From Desulfuromonadales bacterium (GTDB lineage Bacteria > Desulfobacterota > Desulfuromonadia > Desulfuromonadales > JAHYIW01): 33,618 nt of DNA. The notes under the pieces were generated by a model, which was given only the letters and a program-made list of their open reading frames with translations, did no database searches and was not told the DNA's origin. This document shows positions 32,173 to 33,618 of this stretch, piece after piece. The position numbers and the translations under genes are program-made. The stretch lies in assembly GCA_029210745.1 (NCBI GenBank), contig JARGFI010000029.1, positions 1 through 33,618 of the forward strand, in the 5' to 3' direction. The stretch's first letter is position 1; every line of letters starts with the position of its first letter.

Positions 32173-33498
32173 ATGGACCTGTTTGCAAACGCCATTGATC
32201 GCCGTGACGCCCCCCTGGCGGAACGGATGAGACCGACGACCCTTGACGAGGTGGTGGGACAGCAACAGCTGCTCGGCGAAGGGAAATTGTTGCGGCGGCT
32301 GATCGAACTCGACAGCTTGAGTTCGGTCCTCTTTTGGGGGCCTCCCGGTACTGGCAAGACCACGTTGGCGCGGGTGATCGCCGCCTCGACAAAAAGTAAT
32401 TTCGAGGCATTTTCAGCCGTCCTGCAAGGGGTCAAGGAGGTGCGCGAGATCGTCGCCAGGGCCAAAAAGGAACGCGCTTACCATGGGCGCAAGACGCTCT
32501 TTTTTGTGGATGAGATTCACCGCTTCAATAAATCCCAGCAGGATGCTTTTTTGCCCCACGTTGAAAGTGGCGATATCACTCTGATCGGGGCGACGACAGA
32601 GAACCCTTCGTTCGAAGTTAATTCGGCGCTCCTGTCGCGGTCGCGTGTCTTTGTGCTGGAACCGTTGACTCCCGAGGATATCAAGACCCTGTTGCAACGA
32701 GCGTTGATCGATCCGCGCGGCCTGGCAGAGCGGGGGGTCACGGTTGACGATAATGCGCTTGATTTCATCGCAGCGCAGGCTGATGGTGATGCGCGGATCG
32801 CCCTGAACACCCTTGAAGTTGCCGCTGCATCGGCAAGCGGAAGTATTATCGACCTGGCGCTGGCTCAGGAGGCATTACAGAAGAAGGCGTTGCTCTACGA
32901 TAAAGGCGCCGACGAACACTATAATGTCATTTCGGCCTTTATCAAAAGTCTGCGCGGCTCTGATCCTGATGCGGCGCTCTACTGGCTGGCGCGAATGCTC
33001 GAAGCCGGAGAAGATCCACTCTTTATCGTGCGGCGCCTGGTGATCTTCGCCTCTGAGGATATTGGCAACGCGGATCCCCGTGCGTTGCAGCTGAGCGTGG
33101 CAACGCAACAGGCGGTCCACTTTGTCGGCCTGCCCGAAGCGCGGATTAATCTGGCGCAGGCGGTGACCTATCTGGCCAGCGCGCCGAAAAGCAATGCGGC
33201 CTATGTCGGTATCAGCGAAGCCCAGGCCGAGGTGCGGCGCAGCGGCGCACTGCCGGTGCCGTTACATATCCGCAATGCTCCGACCACGCTGATGAAATCC
33301 CTCGATTACGGCAAAAATTATCAGTATGCGCACAACTATGCCGACGGAGTTGCCCCGCAGGAACATTTGCCGGAGCAGTTGGTCGGCACGAAGTTTTATC
33401 GGCCGACCGAGCGCGGATACGAGAAGACGATTGCCGAGCGGTTGGCATGGATGGCGAGTCTGCGACGGCCGGGGGGCGGGGAGGATGACAAAGACTAA
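32173..33498 (+). CDS. rarA: Replication-associated recombination protein A
   Basis: RarA/MgsA is a clamp-loader-like AAA+ ATPase (441 residues) that acts at stalled forks. The N-terminus MDLFANAIDRRDAPLAERMRP is family-like. Walker A FWGPPGTGKTT, Walker B LFFVDEIHRFNKSQQDAFLP, sensor 1 IGATTENPSFEVNSALLSRSRV, and the C-terminal tetramerisation region with RRLVIFASEDIGNADPRAL and SNAAYVGI are intact. The ATG at 32173 is preferred (GGAG 10 nt upstream); an in-frame TTG lies two codons earlier. The remaining 120 bp of the window hold no gene I can support. Confidence 0.96.
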   Translation: MDLFANAIDRRDAPLAERMRPTTLDEVVGQQQLLGEGKLLRRLIELDSLSSVLFWGPPGTGKTTLARVIAASTKSNFEAFSAVLQGVKEVREIVARAKKERAYHGRKTLFFVDEIHRFNKSQQDAFLPHVESGDITLIGATTENPSFEVNSALLSRSRVFVLEPLTPEDIKTLLQRALIDPRGLAERGVTVDDNALDFIAAQADGDARIALNTLEVAAASASGSIIDLALAQEALQKKALLYDKGADEHYNVISAFIKSLRGSDPDAALYWLARMLEAGEDPLFIVRRLVIFASEDIGNADPRALQLSVATQQAVHFVGLPEARINLAQAVTYLASAPKSNAAYVGISEAQAEVRRSGALPVPLHIRNAPTTLMKSLDYGKNYQYAHNYADGVAPQEHLPEQLVGTKFYRPTERGYEKTIAERLAWMASLRRPGGGEDDKD

Positions 33499-33618
33499 TG
33501 GCCTGTTTAACTCGATTTTTTTTGTGGTGACACCGTCACGCCATCCACCTGCAGCAGTTTCCTGGCTGGGTGCCGTCTTCGAACATTGAGGACAGCTCTA
33601 TCGTCGGTGTTGAAGGGG

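Noticed and set aside
33485-33589. 34-codon ORF overlapping the rarA stop.
   Set aside because: Although it has a purine-rich lead, it overlaps the rarA end and has no protein-like features; the end of the window limits judgement.

Overview
The window looks like a chromosomal core region of a Gram-negative anaerobe of the Desulfuromonadales (Desulfuromonas/Pelobacter/Geobacter type). This is inferred from gene content and order: a NtrY/NtrX-type two-component pair, lpxC, yebC-ruvCAB, class II FBPase, bifunctional ArgJ next to SecA and an M23 peptidase, a short ArgA-like acetyltransferase beside recN and nadK, and Ros/MucR-type and DUF2914 proteins. Base composition is moderately GC-rich and looks even throughout. 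I see no insertion sequence, prophage, CRISPR array, tRNA or attachment site.

Layout. (1) 1-308: last bases of a 23S rRNA, the 23S-5S spacer, 5S rRNA and its terminator, ending an rrn operon on the plus strand. (2) 343-6934, minus strand: ntrX-ntrY, lpxC, a patatin-like lipase and queH. lpxC is preceded by a near-consensus sigma-54 promoter and a 20-bp palindrome, and lies just upstream of a sigma-54 activator/kinase pair. (3) 6990-12240, minus strand: yebC-ruvC-ruvA-ruvB followed by a 765-residue protein I do not recognise, whose best start lies inside ruvB. (4) 12397-14267, minus strand: a cytidylate-kinase-like/BON fusion and glpX. (5) 14415-17568, plus strand: exported rhodanese, HAD hydrolase, MidA-type methyltransferase, NifU-C protein and glyoxalase I. 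A terminator follows, and then a Cys-rich orphan on the other strand (17724-18347). (6) 18482-20301, plus strand: crcB, DUF190, TerB-like and a YtqB/MnmM-type methyltransferase, meeting hslO tail to tail. (7) 21171-21673: a 0.5-kb gap with a stem-loop and a possible 43-residue membrane peptide, leading to a MucR-type regulator. (8) 22113-32043, minus strand: DUF2914 protein, deoB, argJ, secA, M23 peptidase, argA-like acetyltransferase, recN and nadK. (9) 32173-33498, plus strand: rarA, divergent from nadK.

Functional themes are recombination and repair (ruvABC, recN, rarA), envelope biogenesis and secretion (lpxC, secA, M23 peptidase, patatin), arginine and nucleoside metabolism (argJ, argA, deoB), Fe-S and respiratory-complex assembly (nfu-like, midA), and stress handling (hslO, crcB, gloA). 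Most of the window is ordinary core genome. The points most worth a second look are the sigma-54 control region of lpxC, the unrecognised protein coupled to ruvB, and the orphan elements around 17.7-18.3 kb and 21.2-21.6 kb. No function was confirmed by database search; all names come from reading motifs.
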